This document shows, piece after piece, positions 8,917-16,980 of a DNA stretch of 64,000 bases. The notes beneath the pieces are model-generated. The model saw only the letters and a program-made list of their open reading frames with translations, was not told the DNA's origin and made no database searches. Within the stretch, counting starts at the first letter, position 1, and the number at the start of each line of letters is the position of its first letter. The DNA is taken from assembly GCA_963663375.1 (NCBI GenBank), contig OY760195.1:186001-250000 (forward strand), in the 5' to 3' direction. Both the position numbers and the translations under genes were made by a program. Source of the DNA: JAYREN01 sp963663375 (lineage in GTDB: Bacteria > Acidobacteriota > Holophagae > Holophagales > Holophagaceae).

Positions 8917-10023
8917 CTAACGCAGCCTGTTGATCTGCACCGAGGCCTCCAGACTGCCCTTGCCTGTGCGGCTCCAGGAAGCCTGTACGAGGTCGGAAGT
9001 GGTATTCCCGGGGAAGAACCGCACCGCGTGGGTCAGCCTGGGCTCGGGGCCGATGGCCGGCCGCCATAGGTACATTTCGGATTTTGCCGAGGTCTGACGG
9101 TCCAGGCGAGCGACCTCGAGTTCCCAGCGCTCCTCGCGCATGGGTTCCTCCCGACCATCTTCGAAAGTGCGCGCCACCATCCGCGTTGCGATCCAGCGCA
9201 GGTTGGTGATCCGCCCGCCCTCCTGGTTGAAGGCGATCTCGTCCGTGGCTCCGGGCACCTTGCGCGTACCGTGGCAGAGTCCCTGAGAGCCCTGGATCGG
9301 GAGGCCCTCCAGCTCCAGGTGGAGCTCCTGTTCCGCGGGCCATTCCTGGTCGCCGCCCTGGAAGGGCGGAGCGAAACGCGCACCCACTTGGGCGAAGATC
9401 GTGATGCGCCATGCGGCCGGGGCAGAAGCCGCCGCGCGGGAATCCTGGGGGCTAGGGGGCGGAGTCTCGGGCTTTGTCTCTGGGCTCGTTAGGGGCGAAG
9501 ATGCCTCGGGCTGGGGCACGGGGGCCGCGGACCTAGCGTCTGGGCCGCGCTCCGCCGAGGGCAGGGAGCGGGGGGCGCTGGCGGTGGCCTTGGGGCGCGG
9601 CCTGCCCAGCCACCATCCCGCTCCCGCCGCGGCGGCCAGGAGAAGGGCCAGCAGGGCGACCAGGGGGAGTCGCCCCTTGGCTGCGGAAGGCTGCGTCTCG
9701 GGGTCCGGGAGGGCGTGAAGGCTGGTGGGCTGGGGATCCTCGAAGCGGAAGACGATCCGGCCCATCCGGAGGTGGTCTCCGTGGCGCAGGAGGGCCCGTT
9801 CGGTGCGGGTGTGGTTGAGGAAGCTGCCGTTGCGGCTTCTCAGATCCCGGAATTCCCAACCCTCCTGGGTGGGGCTGATCTTGGCATGGCAGCGCGAGAC
9901 GGCATCATCCTCCAGGCAGCAGTCGCAGACCGCATCCCTTCCCAGGGTGATTCCCCGGGGCGGCAGGTGGACCACCTCGGATCCCCGCCTCTGCCCGCCT
10001 TTTACCCACACCAGATGTGCCAT
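8917..10023 (-). CDS. FHA-domain membrane protein
   Basis: 368 residues. An N-terminal forkhead-associated domain (about 20-95) shows the usual GRD, SRCHAKI and RSRNGSFLN motifs that bind phosphothreonine. One membrane helix follows (about 118-140, PLVALLALLLAAAAGAGWWLG), then a Pro/Ala/Ser-rich linker and a C-terminal domain of about 170 residues that looks beta-rich and extracytoplasmic. The FHA part would face the cytoplasm. A Ser/Thr kinase that could write the mark is encoded near 61-63.7 kb, though far away. AGGAAAGAC precedes the ATG. The role of the outer domain is unknown. Confidence 0.8.
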   Translation of the reverse strand: MAHLVWVKGGQRRGSEVVHLPPRGITLGRDAVCDCCLEDDAVSRCHAKISPTQEGWEFRDLRSRNGSFLNHTRTERALLRHGDHLRMGRIVFRFEDPQPTSLHALPDPETQPSAAKGRLPLVALLALLLAAAAGAGWWLGRPRPKATASAPRSLPSAERGPDARSAAPVPQPEASSPLTSPETKPETPPPSPQDSRAAASAPAAWRITIFAQVGARFAPPFQGGDQEWPAEQELHLELEGLPIQGSQGLCHGTRKVPGATDEIAFNQEGGRITNLRWIATRMVARTFEDGREEPMREERWELEVARLDRQTSAKSEMYLWRPAIGPEPRLTHAVRFFPGNTTSDLVQASWSRTGKGSLEASVQINRLR

Positions 10024-10107
10024 GTCTTTCCTGGGACTCCCGCACCCAGACTAACCTGTCCGCCCGCCACCTCAACGCCCCTTCCTGCCGATCTGCCAGA
10101 ATGAGGC

Positions 10108-10162
10108 ATGTTCGAAGATCGCCTTTACCTGATCGACACCTTCGCCTTCATCCTTTCGGTAT
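10108..10162 (+). pseudogene. Partial copy of the 5' end of polA (also a 37-codon upstream ORF)
   Basis: From the ATG at 10108, about 53 bases nearly repeat the first codons of polA at 10211. Both encode M-x-EDRLYLIDTFAFI, with synonymous differences (GAA/GAG, TAC/TAT). The similarity breaks at about 10155-10162. Read through, the copy forms a short ORF ending in a TGA at 10219-10221, which overlaps the real polA start in another frame. It looks like a truncated former polA start, but it could also act as a translated leader. A small hairpin (GTATCC/GGATAC, 10159-10177) sits at the break. Confidence 0.75.
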
Positions 10163-10210
10163 CCACTGTGCGGATACGCGAAGCCTTGCCGTCGAATGGA
10201 GAGGTGACCC

Positions 10211-13009
10211 ATGGCTGAGGATCGCCTTTATCTGATCGACACCTTCGCCTTCATTTTTCGGTCCTACTTCGCCAATCCTCGGTTGAAGAACGGGGCAGCG
10301 TATACGTTCACGCGGCTGGTGCTGCAGCTGCTGGAGAAACACAAACCCACGCACCTCGCCTGCGTGTTTGATGTGTCGGGGCCGACCTTTCGCCACGAGC
10401 TGTACCCGGAATACAAGGCCAATCGGGCGGAGATGCCGGAGGAATTGCGGCCCCAGATCCCGTTGATCCGCCAACTGGTGGAGGCTCTTTCCATTCCCAT
10501 CGTGGAGCTCCAGGGCTACGAGGCGGACGACGTGATGGCCACCCTGGCCCGGGAGGCCGCCGAACATGGCCTGCCGGCGGTGATCGTGAGCCCCGACAAG
10601 GATCTGCTGCAGCTCGTGGATGACGCTCGCGGCATCCAGGTGCTCAACACCAAGGACGGCGAGGTCTGGCACGATCGGGAGGGGGTGCGCGAACGCATGG
10701 GCGTGTGGCCCGAACAGGTGGTGGACTACCTGACCATCGTGGGGGATGCCTCGGATAACGTGAAGGGCGTACCGGGCATCGGCGAGAAGGGGGCGGCGCA
10801 GCTCTTGGATACCTTCGGTAGTCTGGCGGCCATCCTCGGCGCCAAGGATCAACTCAAGCCCCGCCAGAAGGCAGGTCTCGACGAGGCCGCGCCCTGGCTG
10901 GAGCTCACCCAGCGGCTCGTGACGGTAGTGCAGGACCTGAAGTTGCCGCTCCATGCCCAGGATCTCCGCTATGGCGGCGTGGACGAGGCCAAGGCGCGGG
11001 CCACCTTCAAGGAACTGGGGTTCCAGACCCTCACCAAAGAGTTCACCCAGGCCTCCTCGGCATCCACGGTGGAACGGAGCTACCGCGCCGCGGCCACCGC
11101 GAAGGATCTGGAGAAAGCCGTCTCCGCCTGTCGCGCCGCCGGGCGCTGCGGGCTCGATACGGAAACCACCAGCATCGAGGCCACCCGTGGTCACATGGTG
11201 GGCCTGAGTCTGGCCTGGGCACCCAACGAAGGCCTCTACGTGCCCTTGGCCCACCTGAAACCTTCTTCTGAAGACGTGGAAGGCTCCCTGCCGGGCCTGC
11301 TGGAAGGCTCCGGCCTGCCGGAAGCCCTGCTGGATCTGAAGGGCGATGCGCTGACGTTCTGGGACGAACTCGCGCCCTACCTGGATCCCCGAAACATCGG
11401 GTTCGCGGACACGAAACGAATCCTGGGACCACTGCTGGCGGACCCGACCGTGGCCAAGGTGGGCCAGAATCTCAAGTACGATCTCATCGTGCTCGCCCGT
11501 CATGGGCTCAACGTGCAGGGCCTCGCCGATGATTCCATGGTGCAGAGCTTTCTGGCGGAGCCGGGACTGCGCCACAACCTGGACGATCTCAGCGCCCGCC
11601 ATCTGGATATCCGACCCATCCCCTTCGAGAGCCTCGTGGGCAAGGGCAAGGCCCAGAAACGCTTCGACGAGGCCGTGTTCGAGGCGGCCGTGCAGTATGC
11701 CGCCGAGGATGCGGACCTGGCCCTGCAGCTCTGTGATCGCCTGGGACAGAAACTGTCCGATCCCATGCTCCAGCGCCTCTACCGCGAGGTGGATTTACCT
11801 CTGGTGGAAGTGCTGGCCGAGATGGAACGCACGGGTGTGCGTCTGGATCTCGACGAACTGGCGCGGCTTTCGGTGCAGATGGAAGGCGACCGCAAGCGGG
11901 CCGAGGCCCGGGTGCTGGAGCTGGCGGGCGAGCCCTTCAACCTCAACAGCCCCACCCAGCTGGGCCGCATCCTCTTCGGCAAGCTGGGCTACAAGCCCGT
12001 GAAGTTCACGGGCAAGACCAAGGCTCCCTCCACGGATGAGGAAGTGCTGGAGGAACTGGCCACCAAGGAGAATGCGGAGATCGCCCGAGAGCTGCTGCGC
12101 CACCGCGAGTTGGCCAAGCTGCTGGGCACCTACGTGGATGCCCTGCCGACCATGGTGAATCCGGTGACAGGGCGGGTGCACACCAAGCTGCACCAGGCGG
12201 CGGTGGCCTCGGGGCGACTGGCTTCCAACGACCCCAATCTGCAGAACATCCCCGTGCGCACGGAAGAAGGCCGGGCCATTCGCGGCGCCTTCGTGCCCGA
12301 GGCGGGCTGGCTGCTGCTGGATGCGGACTACAGCCAGATCGAACTGCGGGTGGTGGCGGCCCTGGCCCAGGACCCTATCCTGCTGGGCGCCTTCGAGAAG
12401 GGCGAGGACATCCATCGCCGCACGGCCTCGGAGGTCATGGGCGTGCCCATGAACGAGGTGACCTCCGAGCAACGCAGCGCCGCCAAGACCGTGAATTTCG
12501 GCCTGCTCTACGGCCAGGGCGCCTTTGCCCTGGCGGCGCAGCTGGGCATCAGTCAGAAGGAGGCCAAGGCCTTCATCGAGCGCTACTTCGAGCGCATGCC
12601 CGCCGTGGCTGCGTGGATCGAAGGCACGAAGGCCCAGGCCCTGACCGAGGGCCTGGTGCGCACGGCCTGGGGGCGCTTCCGCCCCATCCCCGAGCTGGAG
12701 AGCCCCAACAAGCAGCTCCAGGCCCAGGGTCTGCGGGTGGCCGTCAATACGGTGGTGCAGGGCACCGCCGCGGATCTCATGCGCCGCGCCATGGTGCGCC
12801 TGCATCGCAGCCTTAAAGCAGCAAGGCTCAAGACCCGCCTACTGCTCCAGGTTCACGACGAACTGCTGCTGGAGGCCCCGCCCGAGGAAGTGGCGCAGGC
12901 TTCAACCCTCCTCCGGGAAGCCATGGAGGGCGCCGATGATCTGGCGCCCATCGGCGTCAAGCTGGCGGCGGAAGTGCGCAGCGGAGAGAGTTGGTTGGAA
13001 GCGAAGTGA
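10211..13009 (+). CDS. polA: DNA polymerase I
   Basis: 932 residues, the normal length. The N-terminal 5'-3' exonuclease/flap domain (about 1-290) has YKANR and GIGEKGA. The 3'-5' exonuclease domain keeps its acidic residues (DTETTS near 316, NLKYDL, YAAEDADLAL), so proofreading should be active. The polymerase domain has motif A (DADYSQIELRVVAAL, about 703), motif B (RSAAKTVNFGLLYGQG) and motif C (QVHDELL, about 881). It fills gaps in repair and replaces Okazaki primers. GGAGAGG precedes the ATG. It is unusual in being bracketed by partial copies of its own 5' and 3' ends (10108-10162 and 14089-14178). Confidence 0.97.
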   Translation: MAEDRLYLIDTFAFIFRSYFANPRLKNGAAYTFTRLVLQLLEKHKPTHLACVFDVSGPTFRHELYPEYKANRAEMPEELRPQIPLIRQLVEALSIPIVELQGYEADDVMATLAREAAEHGLPAVIVSPDKDLLQLVDDARGIQVLNTKDGEVWHDREGVRERMGVWPEQVVDYLTIVGDASDNVKGVPGIGEKGAAQLLDTFGSLAAILGAKDQLKPRQKAGLDEAAPWLELTQRLVTVVQDLKLPLHAQDLRYGGVDEAKARATFKELGFQTLTKEFTQASSASTVERSYRAAATAKDLEKAVSACRAAGRCGLDTETTSIEATRGHMVGLSLAWAPNEGLYVPLAHLKPSSEDVEGSLPGLLEGSGLPEALLDLKGDALTFWDELAPYLDPRNIGFADTKRILGPLLADPTVAKVGQNLKYDLIVLARHGLNVQGLADDSMVQSFLAEPGLRHNLDDLSARHLDIRPIPFESLVGKGKAQKRFDEAVFEAAVQYAAEDADLALQLCDRLGQKLSDPMLQRLYREVDLPLVEVLAEMERTGVRLDLDELARLSVQMEGDRKRAEARVLELAGEPFNLNSPTQLGRILFGKLGYKPVKFTGKTKAPSTDEEVLEELATKENAEIARELLRHRELAKLLGTYVDALPTMVNPVTGRVHTKLHQAAVASGRLASNDPNLQNIPVRTEEGRAIRGAFVPEAGWLLLDADYSQIELRVVAALAQDPILLGAFEKGEDIHRRTASEVMGVPMNEVTSEQRSAAKTVNFGLLYGQGAFALAAQLGISQKEAKAFIERYFERMPAVAAWIEGTKAQALTEGLVRTAWGRFRPIPELESPNKQLQAQGLRVAVNTVVQGTAADLMRRAMVRLHRSLKAARLKTRLLLQVHDELLLEAPPEEVAQASTLLREAMEGADDLAPIGVKLAAEVRSGESWLEAK

Positions 13010-13077
13010 AGGTTTCCAGCAGTTGCTTGAGCATCGAACCTAGTCGCTCTCTGCGATCCAAAATTGGATGAAAAGCC

Positions 13078-13887
13078 CTAGGGTTTCCATTTGTTTATTG
13101 AGACGAAGGTGATGGTTATATCCATTGGCCCATTCAATCCGTGGGGCGGAAGGGGTTCGAAGCGCCATCGCAAGGCGGTGGCTTCTGCCTTTGCGAAGAG
13201 GAAGCTCGGGCCTTTGATTGGCTTGGCTTTGGATACCCGACCATCGTCTTCAATGGTGACGCGCACGATAGTCTGATCCCCGTCCTTGGAGATTTCCGAT
13301 GGGCTCAGGGAATACTCCAGGTTCGGACTATGGATGGGGACAAGTTGGTGGTCGAATTGCTTTCTCCCACCTTGCACTCTGCCTGTCACCCCTTGCCCTG
13401 TACCCCGTTCGAGTGCATTGCCTCCCGGAGCACGGGGGAGCGTCGGATCCCCGGCGATAACGGGGAACTTGGGATAGACAATATTGGAAAGATCCTCGGG
13501 AGGCTCGATCATCACCGGGGTATTGGGAACGACCTTGTCCACCAGGGCGGGGTCGATGGTTCCGTTGCCTCCACCCCCTCGCAGGGTGTTGGACCCGAGG
13601 CGCACTCGTTCTTTCCCCCGGTCATGGCTGATTTCTTCCCTCAAGATGACGTCCAGCGTCTTTCTGGAGGTCAGCGAATCTGGCAGGCCGATAGGCTCAT
13701 TCCGCTTCGGAGCCAGGGGCGGGAGAATCAAGGCCAACCCCGCCAAAAGGCCATAGACCGCGAGTGTTGCGAAGCCGACTCCAAGGCGATTTCGGGGAGG
13801 CAGGCTGTGCGCGATCGGTGAGGGCTCCAGGGTCGGATCTTCTCCTGAGTCGAACACGGAATGGGGTCGACCAGGGACTAAACGCAT
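13078..13887 (-). CDS. TonB-family energy transducer-like protein
   Basis: 269 residues. One N-terminal membrane helix (about 36-57) is followed by a Pro-rich periplasmic spacer and a C-terminal TonB-like domain. That domain includes VRVTIEDDGRVSKAKPIKGP, then ALRWRFEPLPP and a final ITITFVS strand. TonB proteins pass proton-motive energy to outer-membrane receptors, but no ExbB/ExbD or receptor gene lies nearby. The DNA is visibly AT-richer than the surrounding genes and lies between polA and a copy of the polA 3' end, both signs of acquisition. The start ATG lacks a strong ribosome site (upstream bases 13888-13900), so the start is uncertain. Confidence 0.7.
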   Translation of the reverse strand: MRLVPGRPHSVFDSGEDPTLEPSPIAHSLPPRNRLGVGFATLAVYGLLAGLALILPPLAPKRNEPIGLPDSLTSRKTLDVILREEISHDRGKERVRLGSNTLRGGGGNGTIDPALVDKVVPNTPVMIEPPEDLSNIVYPKFPVIAGDPTLPRAPGGNALERGTGQGVTGRVQGGRKQFDHQLVPIHSPNLEYSLSPSEISKDGDQTIVRVTIEDDGRVSKAKPIKGPSFLFAKAEATALRWRFEPLPPHGLNGPMDITITFVSINKWKP

Positions 13888-14088
13888 TGAGATATCCCAT
13901 GGAAATGGCCCATTTGTTTTTTGACGAGAAGGGCTGTCACCGGGTGTTGGTGGACGTCCGCCTCGTTAGCATCAGCCATGTGAGCCTCGCCAAATTGGTA
14001 ATTGAGCCGGGGAGAACATTGTTGTCTTATCGTGTGATTAATTCTACCTGATTACCGACCATCTTCAGCCTCAACTCGCCGCACGCTG
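13888..14088. other. AT-richer spacer with no convincing gene
   Basis: This stretch shares the lower GC of the neighbouring TonB-like gene. One open frame of 50 codons (ATG at 13902, TGA at 14049-14051) has no ribosome site and no recognisable motif, so I do not call it a gene. It ends abruptly at the polA 3'-end copy. Confidence 0.4.
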
Positions 14089-14178
14089 GCCATGGAGGGC
14101 GCCGATGATCTGGCGCCCATCGGCGTCAAGCTGGCGGCGGAAGTGCGCAGCGGAGGGAGCTGGTTGGAGGCGAAGTAG
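14089..14178 (+). pseudogene. Duplicate of the last 90 bases of polA
   Basis: Bases 14089-14178 match 12920-13009, the polA 3' end, at a constant offset of 1169 bases. The first 60-odd bases are identical. The remaining differences are GAG/GGG (Glu to Gly), three synonymous third-position changes and TGA/TAG at the stop. The reading frame is intact, ending SWLEAK. The mostly synonymous divergence suggests descent from a second functional polA allele rather than a recent copying error. Confidence 0.85.
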
Positions 14179-14257
14179 GACGGAGCTTCGCCCCCCGTCC
14201 GGGGCGCCTCACCCCTGGACCCTGGCCCCTCATTGGGATTGTCACTAGTCTGTGACC

Positions 14258-15346
14258 ATGGCGAAACGGGATCCGAAGTGGCTGTGGTATTGGGGCGCCT
14301 GGGCGCTCCTGGCGCTCTACATGGCCTCCTGGGACATTTCCATGTCCAAGAAGCCGGAGGTGGGGCACCTCCTGCTCATGAACGCCCTTCAGAATCTGGC
14401 CTGGGGGCTGGTTGGGTTGGCGCTGGTCCGTTTGTCCGACTGTCGCCCCATCGAGTCCTTTGCCCTGCGGGAGTGGCGCACCTGGGGCCTGCACTTGGCC
14501 ACGAGCCTGTTTGCGGCGGCGCTGGGGCTCTTCCTCGCGTATCTGATCAACTTGGCTTTCTATGCTCAGATGTGGAAGACCGAGTCGTCTTCATTGGGCT
14601 ACTTTGCCCGGCTGCCTTACTTCTATCGCAACTACTTCCACACCAACCTGCTCTTCATGTGGGCGCTCCTGGGAGCGCTGCACGGGCACCGCATCTACCG
14701 CAAATTCCGGGCGCGGGAACTGGAGGCGGCGCGACTGGAGGCCCGCTTCGCGGAGGCCCAGAATCAGGCCCTGCGCATGCAGCTGCAGCCCCATTTCCTC
14801 TTCAACACCCTGAACTCCGTTTCGGCTCTCATCCACGCCAACCCCGATGGGGCCGATCGCATGATCGGTCGCCTGGGGGATTTCCTGCGGATGACCCTGG
14901 ATGCGGCCCCGGAGCAGCTCGTGCCTCTTCGCAAGGAGCTGGCCTTCATCGAGGCCTATCTGGCCATCGAGCGGGTGCGCTTCCAGGAGCGCCTGCAGGT
15001 GCGGGTGGAGATTCCTCTGGAACTGATGGCGGCCCGGGTGCCGAGCTTCATCCTCCAGCCCCTGGTGGAGAATGCCCTCAAGCACGGCCTCTCAGACCGC
15101 TCCCAGGGAGGCACGCTCATCGTGCGGGCACGAAAGGATTCTGAATTCCTGGTGCTGGAGGTGCAGGACGATGGCGAGGGTTTCGTGGCGGGGCGCGAAG
15201 GCGTGGGGCTCTCCAATGTTCGAGCGCGCCTGAGCCTGCTCTACAAGGAGGCCTATCACATCGATATTCTTGGGGCACCGGGCCGGGGAACCCTCGTGGT
15301 GCTCCGTTTCCCGCTGGATGTGCCGGATCGTGCGGAGACGCCATGA
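14258..15346 (+). CDS. LytS/YesM-type sensor histidine kinase
   Basis: 362 residues from the ATG at 14258 (an in-frame GTG lies six bases earlier). Four N-terminal membrane helices (about 10-140) and a short coiled linker lead to the His_kinase box LQPHFLFNTLNS, with the phosphoacceptor His near residue 179. The ATPase N-box is QPLVENALKHGL and the G-box is DDGEGF, followed by GVGLSNVRARL. This family senses cell-envelope or small-molecule cues and phosphorylates LytTR regulators. The cognate regulator follows with a four-base ATGA overlap. No ligand-binding domain outside the membrane is apparent. Confidence 0.9.
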   Translation: MAKRDPKWLWYWGAWALLALYMASWDISMSKKPEVGHLLLMNALQNLAWGLVGLALVRLSDCRPIESFALREWRTWGLHLATSLFAAALGLFLAYLINLAFYAQMWKTESSSLGYFARLPYFYRNYFHTNLLFMWALLGALHGHRIYRKFRARELEAARLEARFAEAQNQALRMQLQPHFLFNTLNSVSALIHANPDGADRMIGRLGDFLRMTLDAAPEQLVPLRKELAFIEAYLAIERVRFQERLQVRVEIPLELMAARVPSFILQPLVENALKHGLSDRSQGGTLIVRARKDSEFLVLEVQDDGEGFVAGREGVGLSNVRARLSLLYKEAYHIDILGAPGRGTLVVLRFPLDVPDRAETP

Positions 15347-16101
15347 CCCTTCGGGCCCTGATCGTGGACGATGAGCAGCTTGCCCGGCAGCGCATTATCC
15401 ATCTCCTGCAGAAGGAGGCGGATTTCGAGGTGGTGGGCGAATGTGAAAACGGCATCGAGGCCGTGAAGGCCATCGAGGAACTGAACCCGGACTTGGTCTT
15501 CCTGGATATCCAGATGCCTGAACTGGATGGGTTCGGGGTCATCGATGCCATTGGCACCGATCGGATGCCCACCACGCTGTTCGTGACGGCTTTCGATCAG
15601 CACGCGATGAAGGCCTTCGAGGTCCACGCCCTGGACTACCTGCTGAAGCCCTTCGATCCCGAGCGCTTCCACCAGGCCTTGGAGCGCGCGAGGCGGTGGA
15701 GTTCCAAGGAGCCCACTGCAGAGCACGGAAAGCAGAATCTGGGCGCCCTCATGTCGGGGATTCGGGAGGAACGCCCCTGGGTGGACCGCCTGCTGGTGCG
15801 CCAGGGCGAGCGTCACATGCTGGTGCGCACCTCTGCCATTCAGTGGATCGAGGCCGAGGACAACTACATCCGGCTGCACGTGGAGGGAACCTCCTTCCTG
15901 CTCCGGCAGACCATGGCCGGCATCCTCGGGCGCCTGGACCCGCGGCAGTTCCGCCGCATTCACCGCTCCGCCATCGTGAACCTGGACTGCATCAAGGAAC
16001 TCCAGCCCTGGACCAGCGGGGATCACCTGGTGATTATGCGCGATGGCACCAAGCTCACCCTGAGCCGCACATTCCGGGATCAGTTCGGAGAATGGCTGTA
16101 A
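15343..16101 (+). CDS. LytTR-family response regulator
   Basis: 252 residues. The N-terminal receiver domain has IVDDE, the phosphoacceptor Asp in FLDIQMPE, the Thr in FVTAFD and the Lys in LLKPFD. The C-terminal LytTR DNA-binding domain (about 150-250) shows IEAEDNYIRLHV, RRIHRSAIVN and LSRTFRDQF. It overlaps the LytS-type kinase by four bases and is its evident partner. A strong hairpin terminator follows the stop, so the pair ends an operon. Targets cannot be read from the window. Confidence 0.93.
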   Translation: MTLRALIVDDEQLARQRIIHLLQKEADFEVVGECENGIEAVKAIEELNPDLVFLDIQMPELDGFGVIDAIGTDRMPTTLFVTAFDQHAMKAFEVHALDYLLKPFDPERFHQALERARRWSSKEPTAEHGKQNLGALMSGIREERPWVDRLLVRQGERHMLVRTSAIQWIEAEDNYIRLHVEGTSFLLRQTMAGILGRLDPRQFRRIHRSAIVNLDCIKELQPWTSGDHLVIMRDGTKLTLSRTFRDQFGEWL

Positions 16102-16102
16102 A

Positions 16103-16129
16103 AAGAGCCCCCAAACCTCGGGGGCTCTT
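16103..16129. terminator. Rho-independent-type hairpin after the LytTR gene
   Basis: A perfect 10-bp stem, AAGAGCCCCC / GGGGGCTCTT, with a seven-base loop begins two bases after the regulator stop codon. It has no long U tract on the plus strand. The A-run before it would serve as a U tract for transcription from the minus-strand gene, so it may act in both directions. Confidence 0.75.
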
Positions 16130-16147
16130 CGCGGGAGATGGCGGGGT

Positions 16148-16717
16148 TCACTTGGCTGCAAGCACGGCGATGGTGGCCATGCCTTCCCCCAGAGTAAGGC
16201 TGGCCTTCTGGCTGTAGCCGATGCCCGGAGGCAGAATCACGTCCACGGTGCCCCGCAGGCGATTGGTCACCAGGATTTCGCCCCGGGTCGCATCGCCCAT
16301 GCTGAACACGGCCCCCTGGGCCACGGCCTTGGGATGCGTGCCCACCGTGGGCACTCCGGACAGGGCCAAGCGGTGAATGGCCAGGGTGGCGCCAAAGGAG
16401 CCATCACGGATCAGGCGATCCTTGGGCAGCAATACCAGGTAATCCGCATGGCGATTGGCGATGATCTGGGCTCCACCGGGGGCCTGCTCATCGCGCCTGA
16501 TATCGACCACGGTGATCCGTGAACCGGGGCCGAGGGCCTGGGCCAGATCTTCCACTTGAGCCTTGCTGTCGCGGTAGTCGCAGATCACCCCGATGTGATT
16601 CTTCTCGGGCCAGGTGGTCTTGGTCACCTGAGCCAGGGAGGTGAAGTCTTCGGCCTGGAGGCCGAGGCCCGCGAGGGCGAGGGCCACGGTGCCGAGGGTC
16701 GTGGAGAGGGTGGACAT
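16148..16717 (-). CDS. Exported protein of unknown function
   Basis: 189 residues. Strong ribosome site (AAGGAGG) before the ATG and a signal peptide of about 22 residues (MSTLSTTLGTVALALAGLGL). The mature part looks like an alpha/beta domain, with HIGVICDYRDSKAQ, ADYLVLLPKDRLIRDG and a C-terminal PPGIGYSQKASLTLGEG. It faintly resembles half of a periplasmic ABC-type substrate-binding protein or a YfiR-like domain, but I cannot place it in a family. It is convergent with the LytTR operon and divergent from purD. Confidence 0.6.
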   Translation of the reverse strand: MSTLSTTLGTVALALAGLGLQAEDFTSLAQVTKTTWPEKNHIGVICDYRDSKAQVEDLAQALGPGSRITVVDIRRDEQAPGGAQIIANRHADYLVLLPKDRLIRDGSFGATLAIHRLALSGVPTVGTHPKAVAQGAVFSMGDATRGEILVTNRLRGTVDVILPPGIGYSQKASLTLGEGMATIAVLAAK

Positions 16718-16980
16718 GGTGCCTCCTTGAAAAAGATCCGGAAGGGCCAGCGAGGCCCGGCCGTGAGGTTTCGCCCGATCCGAAGACCGGAAAGAGGAGC
16801 CCAGCTCAACGTGTCACTGGGCTCGGGGAGATGGCGGAAGGATGGGCGTCTGAGGGCCAAGGGGCCAGTGATCTGGGGCGAGACGTCCCATGATCCAGGG
16901 TGAGGGGTTCTGTTGCGTGGCGAAGCGAAACGGGCTCATCCGGGGCCTCCTCGTGGATACTTGAGGCTGGAGGTTGGACC

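Noticed and set aside
10148..11602. 484-codon open frame antisense to polA
   Set aside because: It lies wholly over polA, whose motifs are complete, and its translation is His/Gln/Gly-rich noise typical of the antisense frame of GC-rich genes.
13902..14051. 50-codon ORF in the spacer before the polA 3' copy
   Set aside because: No ribosome site and no motif; the length is expected by chance in this AT-richer stretch.
12920..14178. Classical integrative element with tRNA-type attachment site
   Set aside because: A direct repeat of a gene end is present, but there is no integrase, no tRNA and a 5' polA remnant also needs explaining, so I do not call it an integrated element.
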